A stretch of DNA of 19,204 nucleotides from Methanosphaera sp. (GTDB lineage: Archaea > Methanobacteriota > Methanobacteria > Methanobacteriales > Methanobacteriaceae). The position numbers were made by a program, and so were the translations under genes. The stretch is taken from positions 1-19,204 of the forward strand of contig JAFRMD010000096.1 in assembly GCA_017430835.1 (NCBI GenBank), read 5' to 3'. The notes beneath the pieces are model-generated. The model was not told the DNA's origin and did no database searches. It saw nothing but the letters and a program-made list of their open reading frames with translations. Below, piece by piece: positions 7,808-16,385 of the stretch. Numbering within the stretch: the stretch's first letter is position 1; each line of letters opens with the position of its first letter.

Positions 7808-10540
7808 GTTTCCATACTATTAAGTCTATTTTAAACAATGTGTTGTTTGTATCGTTTGTGTTGTTTAATGATGTGTTTCCATACTATAAAGTCTATTTTA
7901 AACGCGAAAGGGTTATATTACTGATGGGCTTGTTACTCATTATGCGTTTCCATACTATAAAGTCTATTTTAAACTGCTAACAATCAACGCATTCACCAGC
8001 TGGTACATGCGTTTCCATACTATAAAGTCTATTTTAAACTAATAAGGAAGCAGAATTATTTATTTCTTAGATTGAGTATCCATACTATAAAGTCTATTTT
8101 AAACATAGATTATTTACACGAGCGTATCAACGGAAATAATGTGTTTCCATACTATAAAGTCTATTTTAAACATACAAAAATTACCTAGAGGGTATTTGAA
8201 AAAAACGGTTTCCATACTATAAAGTCTATTTTAAACAAAATTTATGAGATCATAAATAATGATATTGAGTAATAGTTTCCATACTATAAACTCTATGTTA
8301 AACGTATTATCAGCATTCAAAGAAAATTTATGAGGTCAGTTTCCATACTATAAAGTCTATTTTAAACTAATGCACCAGTAACTCCACTTATCACATTAAA
8401 GTAGTTTCCATACTATAAAGTCTATTTTAAACACTCGTATCCGTGAACAATGAAGTCCAATCAGCACTAGTTTCCATACTATAAAGTCTATTTTAAACAA
8501 GTAGAAATACCGGCGACGGACGGTGTCGTGTTGTGTGTTTCCATACTAGAAAGTCTATTTTAAACACTTTTATAATAATGAAGTAAAAAGAACTTCATTA
8601 TGTTTCCATACTATAAAGTCTATTTTAAACTAACTTTTAATTTAGTAATATGTATATTTTCATTAAAGTTTCCATACTATAAAGTCTATTTTAAACTCTC
8701 TTCAATACCTACACCCAGGAGATTATAGTCAAGTCTGTTTCCATACTATAAAGTCTATTTTAAACTACACCTTTCATTATTTGATGGTTTGGAGTATCAT
8801 TGTTTCCATACTATAAAGTCTATTTTAAACTATTAAAATACAGGATATACAACAATTAGAAATTTATGTTTCCATACTATAAAGTCTATTTTAAACGTTT
8901 CCTTGAATATTGAAATTCATATTTCAACTCCCGTTTCCATACTATAAAGTCTATTTTAAACCATCACGATTAGTGACTGCTACATCATACTCATCCACGT
9001 TTCCATACTATAAAGTCTATTTTAAACTTAACTTTTTATTAATCATCTTTTCAGTATTATCCGGGTTTCCATACTATAAAGTCTATTTTAAACAATTGTA
9101 CAAGAAAACAATGCATTCTTCATAGAACTGTTTCCATACTATAAAGTCTATTTTAAACGTGTTCACCGGTTATTCTTTTTTTTATGGTTTATCGTTTCCA
9201 TACTATAAAGTCTATTTTAAACCTTGTTGTCATGCTCAATTACGTGGCTACATAGTAGTTTCCATACTATAAAGTCTATTTTAAACTAGGAATTAGCAGA
9301 ACTTGAAGATGAATTTTGTAAAGTTTCCATACTATAAAGTCTATTTTAAACAAAGACTATCTGATGATCTGAAATTCAATGTGAACAGTTTCCATACTAT
9401 AAAGTCTATTTTAAACAAGAGCTTTACGGGGTGATACGAGTTGGGCTATTTGTGTTTCCATACTATAAAGTCTATTTTAAACACTTTTCGTAGGAAATAA
9501 CGACTAAATTCCATTACCAAGTTTCCATACTATAAAGTCTATTTTAAACTTAATATTTTAACATCTTTATATGTTGCCAACTTATGTTTCCATACTATAA
9601 AGTCTATTTTAAACTTGTCGGTGTTGAAATACGACACTATATATAGTATAGGTTTCCATACTATAAAGTCTATTTTAAACGAGTTCATGATGTAGGACAG
9701 CCGTGTCTTCATCAGTCAGTTTCCATACTATAAAGTCTATTTTAAACATAAATGAAGCCATCAACGACGAAGACACCATCATCGTTTCCATACTATAAAG
9801 TCTATTTTAAACATGAATTTATATGATATACAGTATTATGATGAATTAAGTTTCCATACTATAAAGTCTATTTTAAACTGTGACAAACACCGCATTGCCC
9901 AAGTGGTGTGTGTGTGTTTCCATACTATAAAGTCTATTTTAAACGCGTAGTTTTTATTTATATTTTCGTCATCCATATTAGTTTCCATACTATAAAGTCT
10001 ATTTTAAACTCAAAGACGTCCGTCATTTATTAGCCTCGCTATGACGTTTCCATACTATAAAGTCTATTTTAAACATTCCAAGTGCTTGACAGTTACAATA
10101 CACCAGTCAAGTTTCCATACTATAAAGTCTATTTTAAACTAAGGGGGGTAATAATGTTTTTTTTCATAGTATTTTGTTTCCATACTATAAAGTCTATTTT
10201 AAACTTAAGGTGGAGTGATAAGTGATGATTGAGGTTGATGAGTTTCCATACTATAAAGTCTATTTTAAACATATGCCGGGGGAGGAGGTTGCACGGTTCC
10301 TTGAGGCGTTTCCATACTATAAAGTCTATTTTAAACCAACTTACCTGTACTCCGATTATAAAATAACTTCAAGGTTTCCATACTATAAAGTCTATTTTAA
10401 ACCCAAGAAGGTGAGGTGAAATAGTTGGTTACTGAATATGAAGAGTTTCCATACTATAAAGTCTATTTTAAACTAGAAGGTTTCTTTCACTGTTTGAAGA
10501 CTTACATCAAGGTTTCCATACTATAAAGTCTATTTTAAAC
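7808..10540 (-). CRISPR. CRISPR array 2 (29-nt repeat, 42 repeats, type I-B)
   Basis: Forty-two repeats and forty-one spacers of 35-42 nt (mostly 36-38) are present. On the + strand the 29-nt repeat begins GTTTCCATAC and ends CTATTTTAAAC. The variant copies are all in the left third: 7808 (one change), 8076 (GTATCC), 8275 (two changes) and 8537 (one change). The thirty copies from 8602 to 10540 are identical. The trailer is therefore at the left and the leader at the right, next to cas2, so transcription is on the - strand. Read that way the repeat starts GTTTAAAATAG and ends AGTATGGAAAC, giving a predicted Cas6-made tag ATGGAAAC. It directly follows the type I-B cas operon, which is its likely effector. 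Confidence 0.98.
8566..8601 (-). other. self-complementary spacer in array 2
   Basis: This 36-nt spacer contains a perfect 10-bp inverted repeat, ATAATGAAGT (8575-8584) and ACTTCATTAT (8592-8601), around a 7-nt loop. The crRNA guide made from it should fold on itself. The protospacer was probably a terminator or operator in the invader. Confidence 0.85.
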
Positions 10541-10643
10541 GCCGGAAATTTTTCCGTATTTTTGAGAAATAAGCAATATAAAACCTTGAAAAATAGGGTG
10601 ATGATTGTCCACCATTAATAATGTATTTTTTACTGGGGGTGGA
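10541..10643 (-). promoter_or_regulatory. leader of CRISPR array 2
   Basis: This AT-rich stretch between cas2 and the first (newest) repeat is the leader, judged from array polarity. A perfect 14-bp palindrome, CGGAAA-TT-TTTCCG (10543-10556), sits two bases from the repeat. A TATA-like box lies further out at 10575-10582, and an inverted repeat at 10607-10644 closes the far end. The leader should drive the array transcript on the - strand and guide Cas1-Cas2 integration at the repeat next to it. Confidence 0.8.
10575..10582 (-). promoter_or_regulatory. TATA box of the array 2 promoter
   Basis: TTTATATT on the - strand matches the archaeal TATA consensus. A start about 25 bases downstream would fall near 10550, just before the first repeat at 10540, as expected for a pre-crRNA promoter. 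Confidence 0.55.
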
Positions 10644-10644
10644 C
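10607..10644 (-). terminator. inverted repeat after cas2 (possible terminator)
   Basis: GTCCACC (10607-10613) pairs perfectly with GGTGGAC (10638-10644). The right arm touches the cas2 stop codon. On the - strand the hairpin would form at the very end of the cas mRNA, ahead of the array promoter, so it could end the cas transcript. The loop is long (24 nt) and no strong T-run follows directly, so a role as a leader element is equally possible. Confidence 0.4.
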
Positions 10645-10904
10645 TAAATAATCAATTCCATAGGATTTTTTTCTATTCCCATTATTTCTCTGTTTAAATA
10701 TTTCTCGGGTATTTCATATATAATTATTGAATCTTGACTGGGATCTATTAGATTTTGGAGTTCAATTCTTATTCTTTGGTATTGCGATTTAGTGATTTCT
10801 CCTTCAAATACGGAGTTTTGTATCCATGTCAGGTGTGTTTTTAGGAATTTATGAACCTTATTGACTCTTTTTACATTAATGTCATATATTATTATAATAT
10901 ACAT
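10644..10904 (-). CDS. cas2: CRISPR-associated protein Cas2 (type I-B)
   Basis: The 86-aa product has the Cas2 ferredoxin-like fold signature. It starts MYIIIIYDI with the conserved aspartate at D8, then VNKVHKFLKTHLTWIQNSVFEGE, and ends with a short beta segment (DSIIIYEIPEKY) used in docking to Cas1. Cas2 dimers bridge two Cas1 dimers in the integrase that inserts new spacers. Its ATG follows the TAA of cas1 with no gap, and GGTGG at the end of cas1 serves as ribosome binding site. It is the last gene of the cas operon, and the array leader begins right after it. Length and order are normal for type I-B. Confidence 0.95.
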   Translation of the reverse strand: MYIIIIYDINVKRVNKVHKFLKTHLTWIQNSVFEGEITKSQYQRIRIELQNLIDPSQDSIIIYEIPEKYLNREIMGIEKNPMELII

Positions 10905-11879
10905 TTACCACCACATCCTGAAGCTTTGATATTTTTGATCATCCAATATATGTTTTATTAGTTTATATCCTTCTAACCTTAATAGATAGCGATAGGATAC
11001 TTTTTTGTTAAGTTGTGGATGCTTGATTGTTGTTTTAAGTTTTCTTTGGTATTCTTCTATGAATTTTTGTCGTCCCTTGTCTGTCAGATAGACTCCTACA
11101 TCGTCTTTGAAACTCTTTTCATTTATCATGTTTGTATTTACCAACTTGAATATTACTCTGCTTATAATCACCGGCTTAAATAGGTCTGCTATGTCACATG
11201 CAAGTGAAAACCGTCTTTCTCGAGGTTCATGTAGAAAACTGATTGATGGATGTAAGTAAGTGTGATATATTTCGGATAATGTTGTAGTGTATAATAATGA
11301 ATTTCCAAAGGATATTAATGCATTCATTTGGTTTGTTGGTGGTCTGAATTCTCTTTTTTCTATTGGGAATTTAGAGGTTATATGATTGAATGATTGATAG
11401 TAATGATTCCATATTTTTCCTTCTGAACTTAATATTTGATTTATATTGCCTGTTAATATTTTTTCTTTTTTTATCTTTTCAATATGTTCATCTACTTCTT
11501 TGCCTTTTTTCGAGTAGTATTTAAGTGTTTTTAGCATATTATATTTCATACCTTGCACAATTTCCTGTGCGATATAGCATCTTTTTTCTTTGTCATTGTA
11601 TGTAAGTGCTTGTTGTACTATTATTGATCCGGAATTTAATGTTATTTTCGGGTATAATGAACCGTCGTAGTGTCCGTATTTATTGAAGAAGTTAACTATT
11701 ACCTTTTCCCTCTGAAGTAAAGTTATCGCACCGGATTTTAATGACACCTTTCCATAACAGTTGATTTCATTTATTGCATGTATTGGTATTGTTTTGTCGA
11801 CATCCTGATTTACATATTTTAGTGTATTGTCTTTTCGATATAATATTCCATTAGTGTTTATGTTAAGTGGCTGTTTAAT
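10905..11879 (-). CDS. cas1: CRISPR-associated endonuclease Cas1 (start at ATT)
   Basis: Cas1 is the integrase that inserts spacers. The first ordinary start codon (GTG at 11747) gives only 280 aa and lacks the N-terminal beta domain. The same frame is open for 44 more codons upstream, and these encode that domain (IKQPLNINTNG, then GILYRKDNTLKY, then CYGKVSLKSGA), for a total of 324 aa, the usual Cas1 length. No ATG, GTG or TTG exists in this stretch; the in-frame stop is at 11883-11885. The ATT at 11877-11879 lies eight bases after GGGGG and is the best start. Likely active-site residues in this numbering are E153 (SSEGKIWN), H217 (FLHEP) and D229/D232 (CDIAD). It lies between cas4 (16-base gap) and cas2 (no gap). 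Confidence 0.9.
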   Translation of the reverse strand: MKQPLNINTNGILYRKDNTLKYVNQDVDKTIPIHAINEINCYGKVSLKSGAITLLQREKVIVNFFNKYGHYDGSLYPKITLNSGSIIVQQALTYNDKEKRCYIAQEIVQGMKYNMLKTLKYYSKKGKEVDEHIEKIKKEKILTGNINQILSSEGKIWNHYYQSFNHITSKFPIEKREFRPPTNQMNALISFGNSLLYTTTLSEIYHTYLHPSISFLHEPRERRFSLACDIADLFKPVIISRVIFKLVNTNMINEKSFKDDVGVYLTDKGRQKFIEEYQRKLKTTIKHPQLNKKVSYRYLLRLEGYKLIKHILDDQKYQSFRMWW

Positions 11880-11886
11880 TTCTTAT

Positions 11887-11893
11887 TCCCCCT
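11887..11893 (-). promoter_or_regulatory. ribosome binding site deciding the cas1 start
   Basis: AGGGGGA on the - strand lies in the short gap after the cas4 stop (11896-11898). It is followed by AATAAGAA and the ATT at 11879. The spacing is right for ATT and far too long for the GTG at 11747, so it supports translation of the longer Cas1. Confidence 0.7.
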
Positions 11894-11895
11894 TT

Positions 11896-12408
11896 TTATA
11901 TCATGCATAATTCATAATATGAACATTTTCTACAATATGGTTTAAATTCTGGTTGTGGTGGTGTTTTTAATTGAGATATCTTCTGTATTCCATGGATAAT
12001 ATCTTTAATTTCTTCTCCTATTTTTTCATTTAATATTACCTTTTCCTTTTTCTTTTCTTTTGGATATACTACTTCTCCTACTGCATCTATATTTGCGTTT
12101 TTGAGTGTCCATAGGTAGTAGTATAATTGATACTGACCTCCAATTGTTAGTTTTGATGATTTCTTTATTTCATATACGGTTAATTTATCACGGTTCTTGA
12201 CAAAGTCAAATACTATATTGTCCAGTCTTATTTCCTTTTTTTCTCTTTTGTAACTGTTTTCATGGATTATTTTTCCTATGTCTATATCTTCATTGTCATA
12301 GTTCATGTTTATCTGATTTAGGTAGAACCATAGTTCTCTTTTACATACCTTATAATATTGAACCATGACACCGGTTACTTCTGATTCTTTCATTGTCATA
12401 ATAATCAT
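11896..12408 (-). CDS. cas4: CRISPR-associated exonuclease Cas4
   Basis: The 170-aa product is a RecB-type nuclease with an iron-sulfur cluster, which trims prespacers and helps select the PAM. C22 and the C-terminal C159-x-x-C162 and C168 (YCRKCSYYELC) are the four cluster ligands. The nuclease core has H49 (GKIIHE), D68 (VFDFV), E80-x-K82 (VYEIKK) and the QxxxY-type motif near 92-96. The ATG overlaps the TGA of cas3 (ATGA), so translation is coupled; ATG codons at residues 4 and 6 are alternative starts. The gene order cas3-cas4-cas1-cas2 is standard for type I-B. Confidence 0.94.
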   Translation of the reverse strand: MIIMTMKESEVTGVMVQYYKVCKRELWFYLNQINMNYDNEDIDIGKIIHENSYKREKKEIRLDNIVFDFVKNRDKLTVYEIKKSSKLTIGGQYQLYYYLWTLKNANIDAVGEVVYPKEKKKEKVILNEKIGEEIKDIIHGIQKISQLKTPPQPEFKPYCRKCSYYELCMI

Positions 12409-14720
12409 ATTATAAATGCATCTTCGTCATCCAGTGATATGAATCCCATTTGACTGTCATATTTACGTTTCATATCTACATTATCAACATAAGCCATATT
12501 ATATTCGATGGGGATTGTTCCTATCTTTTTAATATCTACTGATAATACGTATTTTCTGAATTCGGATTTTATTTTCTTAAAATCTCTTTTTTTATCAAAT
12601 AATGATTTGTCAGATGAATATATTTCCTTGTATCTGTTCCATATTTCATGCGATTTGTCGTTGATATCAATGAATACATCCTGTTTTTGTATGTTTTCTT
12701 CTATCAAAGAGAAATCTTTGGTTATATCAGATATTTTTTGTTCTGATAATTTTTTCAATATCTCATTAGACTCTTTTGTTGATATTGCCCCGTTAATTTT
12801 TGTATAATATTCATCTATTATATCTGCAAAGTCTTTTTCTGAGATGCAATCAATATCTTTTACCAATTGATAAGTTGTTTCTCGTGATATTGAATCATAA
12901 ATGTATTCATTGAATGGCTTTTCTTTTTCATTTATTAGTTTGATGATATTGACCGTTCCCTTATCTTTAAGTTGGTTTCTGTTGCATCGACCGGCAGTTT
13001 GAACAATACTGTCTATTGGGGCAAAATCTCTGTATATGATATCTACATCAATGTCAACTCCGGCTTCGATAAGTTGTGTTGTTACAATAACTTTCCTATT
13101 GTCTGATTTTTTGATATTTGATATACGTTTCTTCCTTTCAAATGGTAATATATTCGTAGATAAGTAATATAATTCATCTTCATCCACATAATCTGACAGG
13201 TATTTGAATATGTCTATCGAATTCTGTATGGTATTTACAACTATCATGATGTCTTTATCTGTTGATAAAACTTCTTCTAAAATATACTCATTGAATTCAT
13301 CGATTAATTGTTCTTCCAAATCGAACTTATATTCAACTCTATCGAAGTGTTTGAAGTAGTAGTCAGTATCTTCAATCAATGGAAGCATCTCTTTTTTGGA
13401 GTATATCGCCGGTTGTGTTGCAGTCATGAATATAAACCAAATATTATACTTTTTGGATATTTCTCTGAATAAAACATTTATCAATTTCCAGTATTTTGGT
13501 GGTAATGACTGCACTTCATCAAGGATAACTATGGAATTGTTTAAGTTATGCAGTTTCTTTAAGGATCTGTTTTTATTACTTATCAAAGTGTACAACAGTT
13601 GGTAAAATGTAGTAATTATAATTTCAGAATACCATGATTCAATCAAAATCTCCGCATTATCGATTTTCAATTCTTGATTTTCACTTGTCCGGTAGTATAT
13701 TTCAGACATGGAATTATGTTTAATGAATACATCCTGACTATCAATATCCTTGATTGCCAATACATCCTTTATGACTTCTTCATTCTGATCAATGATAGAT
13801 AAGAAAGGTAATGAATAGATTATTCTTGGTAAGATTTTCTTTTCTTTATATATTCTGTTTCTTAACTTCATGGAAAATGAAAGTGCTGCTAATGTCTTGC
13901 CAGAGCCTGTTGGTAATGATATAGAATATAATTTTTCATCCATATTAATGTCATTTACTTTATTACTCAATTCCACATATGCCTGTTGGCGAATTTTATT
14001 GATGCCCTCTTCATTAAAGTTTCTTTTTTCCTTATAGACATCAACGATATTTTCATCAATATCTATTCTCGGATATACTTCGGTATATGATGCATCAATC
14101 TTATCGGAATCTATTAGGACTGAAAAGAATAAAATCAAATAAAGATAATTATCAAGCATATCCTCTTTTTTAAACTTAAACAATTCTTTTTTTAATTCCA
14201 GTTTTATGTTATCAATATTTGATAAAAAATAGTTTATGTCAATATCATACTTCAAATAAAATTCTTTCAATGAAGTTAGATTCCTATTTAAAATGTTATC
14301 CACTTGTACATCCACATCATCCATATGTTCCTTAAAATATTTGTGTTCATCAAAAATGTTTTTTAAGTTTCCATGATGATTTTTTACCACAAGATATGCT
14401 AAAATGGGAAAATTGATTTTAGTTTTTATCTGATTATCCCGGACATATTTTTTTACTACATGATATGTTAGAATTGATGATAAAAAACTATGATAGGCCT
14501 TGCTTGAATTGACATCGTTTAATAGGTGGTCCTGAAAAAAACTTGTGCATTTTGCAAAGTCATGGGTTATGCCAATAAAAAAAGAAATATTAGAATATAG
14601 ACGAACATCATCCATATTCATATTTTTAATTATTTCATAGGAATTCTTTGCTACATTAAAAAGATGATCTTTTAGTAACTTATTGGGATGTGAATAAACC
14701 TCATCAGTAAAGTATGACAT
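12405..14720 (-). CDS. cas3: CRISPR-associated helicase/nuclease Cas3 (type I-B)
   Basis: Cas3 is recruited by Cascade and unwinds and degrades the target DNA. The 771-aa protein has an N-terminal HD nuclease and a superfamily II helicase. HD residues are H19 (KDHLFNV), the pair H53-D54 (GITHDFAK) and the HH of KNHHGN near 115. Helicase motifs are Walker A LPTGSGKT (near 270), DEVQ (near 402), TATQP (near 434), VTTQLIEAGVDIDVD (near 547) and motif VI QTAGRCNRN (near 575). An upstream in-frame GTG at 14729 would add three residues, but ATG at 14720 is preferred because GGTGAGG lies just before it. The gene overlaps the end of cas5 by 17 bases. Confidence 0.95.
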   Translation of the reverse strand: MSYFTDEVYSHPNKLLKDHLFNVAKNSYEIIKNMNMDDVRLYSNISFFIGITHDFAKCTSFFQDHLLNDVNSSKAYHSFLSSILTYHVVKKYVRDNQIKTKINFPILAYLVVKNHHGNLKNIFDEHKYFKEHMDDVDVQVDNILNRNLTSLKEFYLKYDIDINYFLSNIDNIKLELKKELFKFKKEDMLDNYLYLILFFSVLIDSDKIDASYTEVYPRIDIDENIVDVYKEKRNFNEEGINKIRQQAYVELSNKVNDINMDEKLYSISLPTGSGKTLAALSFSMKLRNRIYKEKKILPRIIYSLPFLSIIDQNEEVIKDVLAIKDIDSQDVFIKHNSMSEIYYRTSENQELKIDNAEILIESWYSEIIITTFYQLLYTLISNKNRSLKKLHNLNNSIVILDEVQSLPPKYWKLINVLFREISKKYNIWFIFMTATQPAIYSKKEMLPLIEDTDYYFKHFDRVEYKFDLEEQLIDEFNEYILEEVLSTDKDIMIVVNTIQNSIDIFKYLSDYVDEDELYYLSTNILPFERKKRISNIKKSDNRKVIVTTQLIEAGVDIDVDIIYRDFAPIDSIVQTAGRCNRNQLKDKGTVNIIKLINEKEKPFNEYIYDSISRETTYQLVKDIDCISEKDFADIIDEYYTKINGAISTKESNEILKKLSEQKISDITKDFSLIEENIQKQDVFIDINDKSHEIWNRYKEIYSSDKSLFDKKRDFKKIKSEFRKYVLSVDIKKIGTIPIEYNMAYVDNVDMKRKYDSQMGFISLDDEDAFII

Positions 14721-15417
14721 TATCCTCACCTATATTATAATAATTACATGTATCGACCAATATAGACTTTCCATTGCTTTCGTAGTAATATTCAATGAAA
14801 GAATTAACTGATCTGTCCTCATTCATAAAGCCCGGTGACTTCACAACACCATACTTTTTATCTTTTTCTATTTGAATATTCACACCCTCTTTAATCAATA
14901 TGGAGTCTATTGAGATATTATCTCCACTTACCTCATCAACCAAATACCTTCCTTTACCAACCAATTCAAAATTACAAAGACATTCAGTTATTCCAAGATA
15001 TGGTGTATAGACGGATTTATGATCTTTGAGTAAGAAATATAATTTATCCATTATCTCATTATCATTTAATGATATGTAAAATCTATATTTTACATCCTTT
15101 AGAAATTCTGCAGGCACTTGTGTTCTCTTTCCATTACTCTTAATCTCAAATAGGTGCATACTCTCCTTAGTATTGATATAATTTAAATTCAACCTAGTTT
15201 TCTTGATTGGATTAATTATTTTTAAACCTATCCGACTATTATTTTTGTTAAATATGTCATGGTAACTATCTCTGGAAAAACCTAAAATTCCTGATACAAA
15301 CCCTGCAATTGTAGTTCTACTGGGGAATGGATATGAAATAGTGGAAGTGGTAGTGTAACCTCTCCTGAAATATGCATAATCACCCCACACATCAAAAACC
15401 ACTACATCTTTTGTCAT
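14704..15417 (-). CDS. cas5: Cascade subunit Cas5 (type I-B)
   Basis: Cas5 binds the crRNA 5' tag and caps the Cascade backbone. The RAMP-like N-terminus reads DVVVFDVWGDYAYFRR and is followed by the family signature FPSRTTIAGFVSGILGF, typical of Cas5 in Csh-type I-B systems. The preferred start is ATG at 15417, five bases after GAGGG, giving 237 aa. Another ATG at 15429 overlaps the cas7 stop as ATGA and would add four residues; it lacks a ribosome binding site but could work by coupling. The stop overlaps the start of cas3. Confidence 0.93.
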   Translation of the reverse strand: MTKDVVVFDVWGDYAYFRRGYTTTSTISYPFPSRTTIAGFVSGILGFSRDSYHDIFNKNNSRIGLKIINPIKKTRLNLNYINTKESMHLFEIKSNGKRTQVPAEFLKDVKYRFYISLNDNEIMDKLYFLLKDHKSVYTPYLGITECLCNFELVGKGRYLVDEVSGDNISIDSILIKEGVNIQIEKDKKYGVVKSPGFMNEDRSVNSFIEYYYESNGKSILVDTCNYYNIGEDNVILY

Positions 15418-15425
15418 TTTATCCC

Positions 15426-16385
15426 TCATAATTCAAGTTCTTTTACATCAATACCTAAAGATTTGATTGTGTCAATTAATGATTCGTCACCAGTACATGA
15501 TACATTATCATCAATTTTATAATAGATACAATTAATCTTATCTTTAGATTTTCCCAGATTATCAATCAAATTCCCAAATTCTAATTTAACATCAGTAATT
15601 TTTCTGATTTCCTTATCACTGCTTAATTCATGTTCAATTGATATCTTATTGTTCAAATCACCTATGAAATAATAATCTTCATTATACTCTATTTGTAATA
15701 GCAATCTAGGTGTTTGACCAAATTTTGAACGTGTGATTAAGTTTTTGGTACCGTTCCACATTGCATCCAGCAATTTAAAAATATCTTCATCTGTCAAATT
15801 AGTATCCTCTGCAGCCACCTCATTGATGACACCATAAAATGTTATGAGCGAATAAGGTAAAATGTATTCTTCCCGGAATGTTTTTTGAGTTTTTCCATCC
15901 GTTGATGCGAATGCTCCAGTACCTTTAATATGTTTTAGTTCTACCTTATTGAGAGATCTTCCCATTCTGAATTGAACCGGACCAGTGAATATGGATGAAC
16001 CGCTTTTATTTTTTTTATCTATTTTTACATCCAATGGGATTGTTGCACCAAATAGACGAACATCTATACATGAACTCAATATTGATTCATTCAATGCTTT
16101 TTTGGCTTCATCAATGCTTTTATAGTCACCATCAGGCAGGTAATCCAATGCTCTTGCCTTGGCATCCTGAATCCCTTCACCTTTACCAGATGACTTTTCC
16201 TTGACAAAGATATCATCATCATATTTCTGATCGATATAATCCCTGATTGTTCTTTTTAACCGTACATCAGTTACTATGTTTGTTTCCGTTTCCTCATCAA
16301 TACGTGGTTTATTCTCATCCAATGGATCTCCATTAGGATTTGCATCGCTCAAATCATATATAAATAATAATTCACTTCTATTCAT
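15426..16385 (-). CDS. cas7: Cascade backbone protein Cas7 (Csh2 family, type I-B)
   Basis: The 319-aa product is Csh2, the Cas7 that polymerises along the crRNA guide. The diagnostic N-terminus is SDANPNGDPLDENKPRID (residues 13-30), followed by NIVTDVRLKRTIRDYI. The central part includes a TGPVQFRMGRSLNKV segment, as in Csh2. Its ATG overlaps the TGA of cas8b (ATGA), and GAGGTTGATG lies upstream as ribosome binding site. The length is that of full Csh2 proteins, and I see no defects. Confidence 0.95.
   Translation of the reverse strand: MNRSELLFIYDLSDANPNGDPLDENKPRIDEETETNIVTDVRLKRTIRDYIDQKYDDDIFVKEKSSGKGEGIQDAKARALDYLPDGDYKSIDEAKKALNESILSSCIDVRLFGATIPLDVKIDKKNKSGSSIFTGPVQFRMGRSLNKVELKHIKGTGAFASTDGKTQKTFREEYILPYSLITFYGVINEVAAEDTNLTDEDIFKLLDAMWNGTKNLITRSKFGQTPRLLLQIEYNEDYYFIGDLNNKISIEHELSSDKEIRKITDVKLEFGNLIDNLGKSKDKINCIYYKIDDNVSCTGDESLIDTIKSLGIDVKELEL

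Noticed and set aside
7696..7980. 94-aa + strand open frame
   Set aside because: It begins in AT-rich intergenic sequence, has no ribosome binding site and runs into the CRISPR repeats.
8910..10419. Open frames across array 2 with a repeated FPYYKVYFK peptide (8910-9125, 10222-10419)
   Set aside because: They are translations of CRISPR repeats joined by spacers that happen to keep frame; there is no ribosome binding site or family match, and the array is read from the other strand.
13520..13540. DEVQ in Cas3 instead of DEAH or DECH, considered as a sign of inactivation
   Set aside because: DExQ-type variants are normal in Cas3 proteins of this subtype, and the other HD and helicase motifs are intact.
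12508..13605. Open frames opposite cas3 (12508-12807, 13396-13605) and similar shadows opposite the other genes
   Set aside because: They lie wholly inside well-supported genes on the other strand and have no ribosome binding sites or family features.
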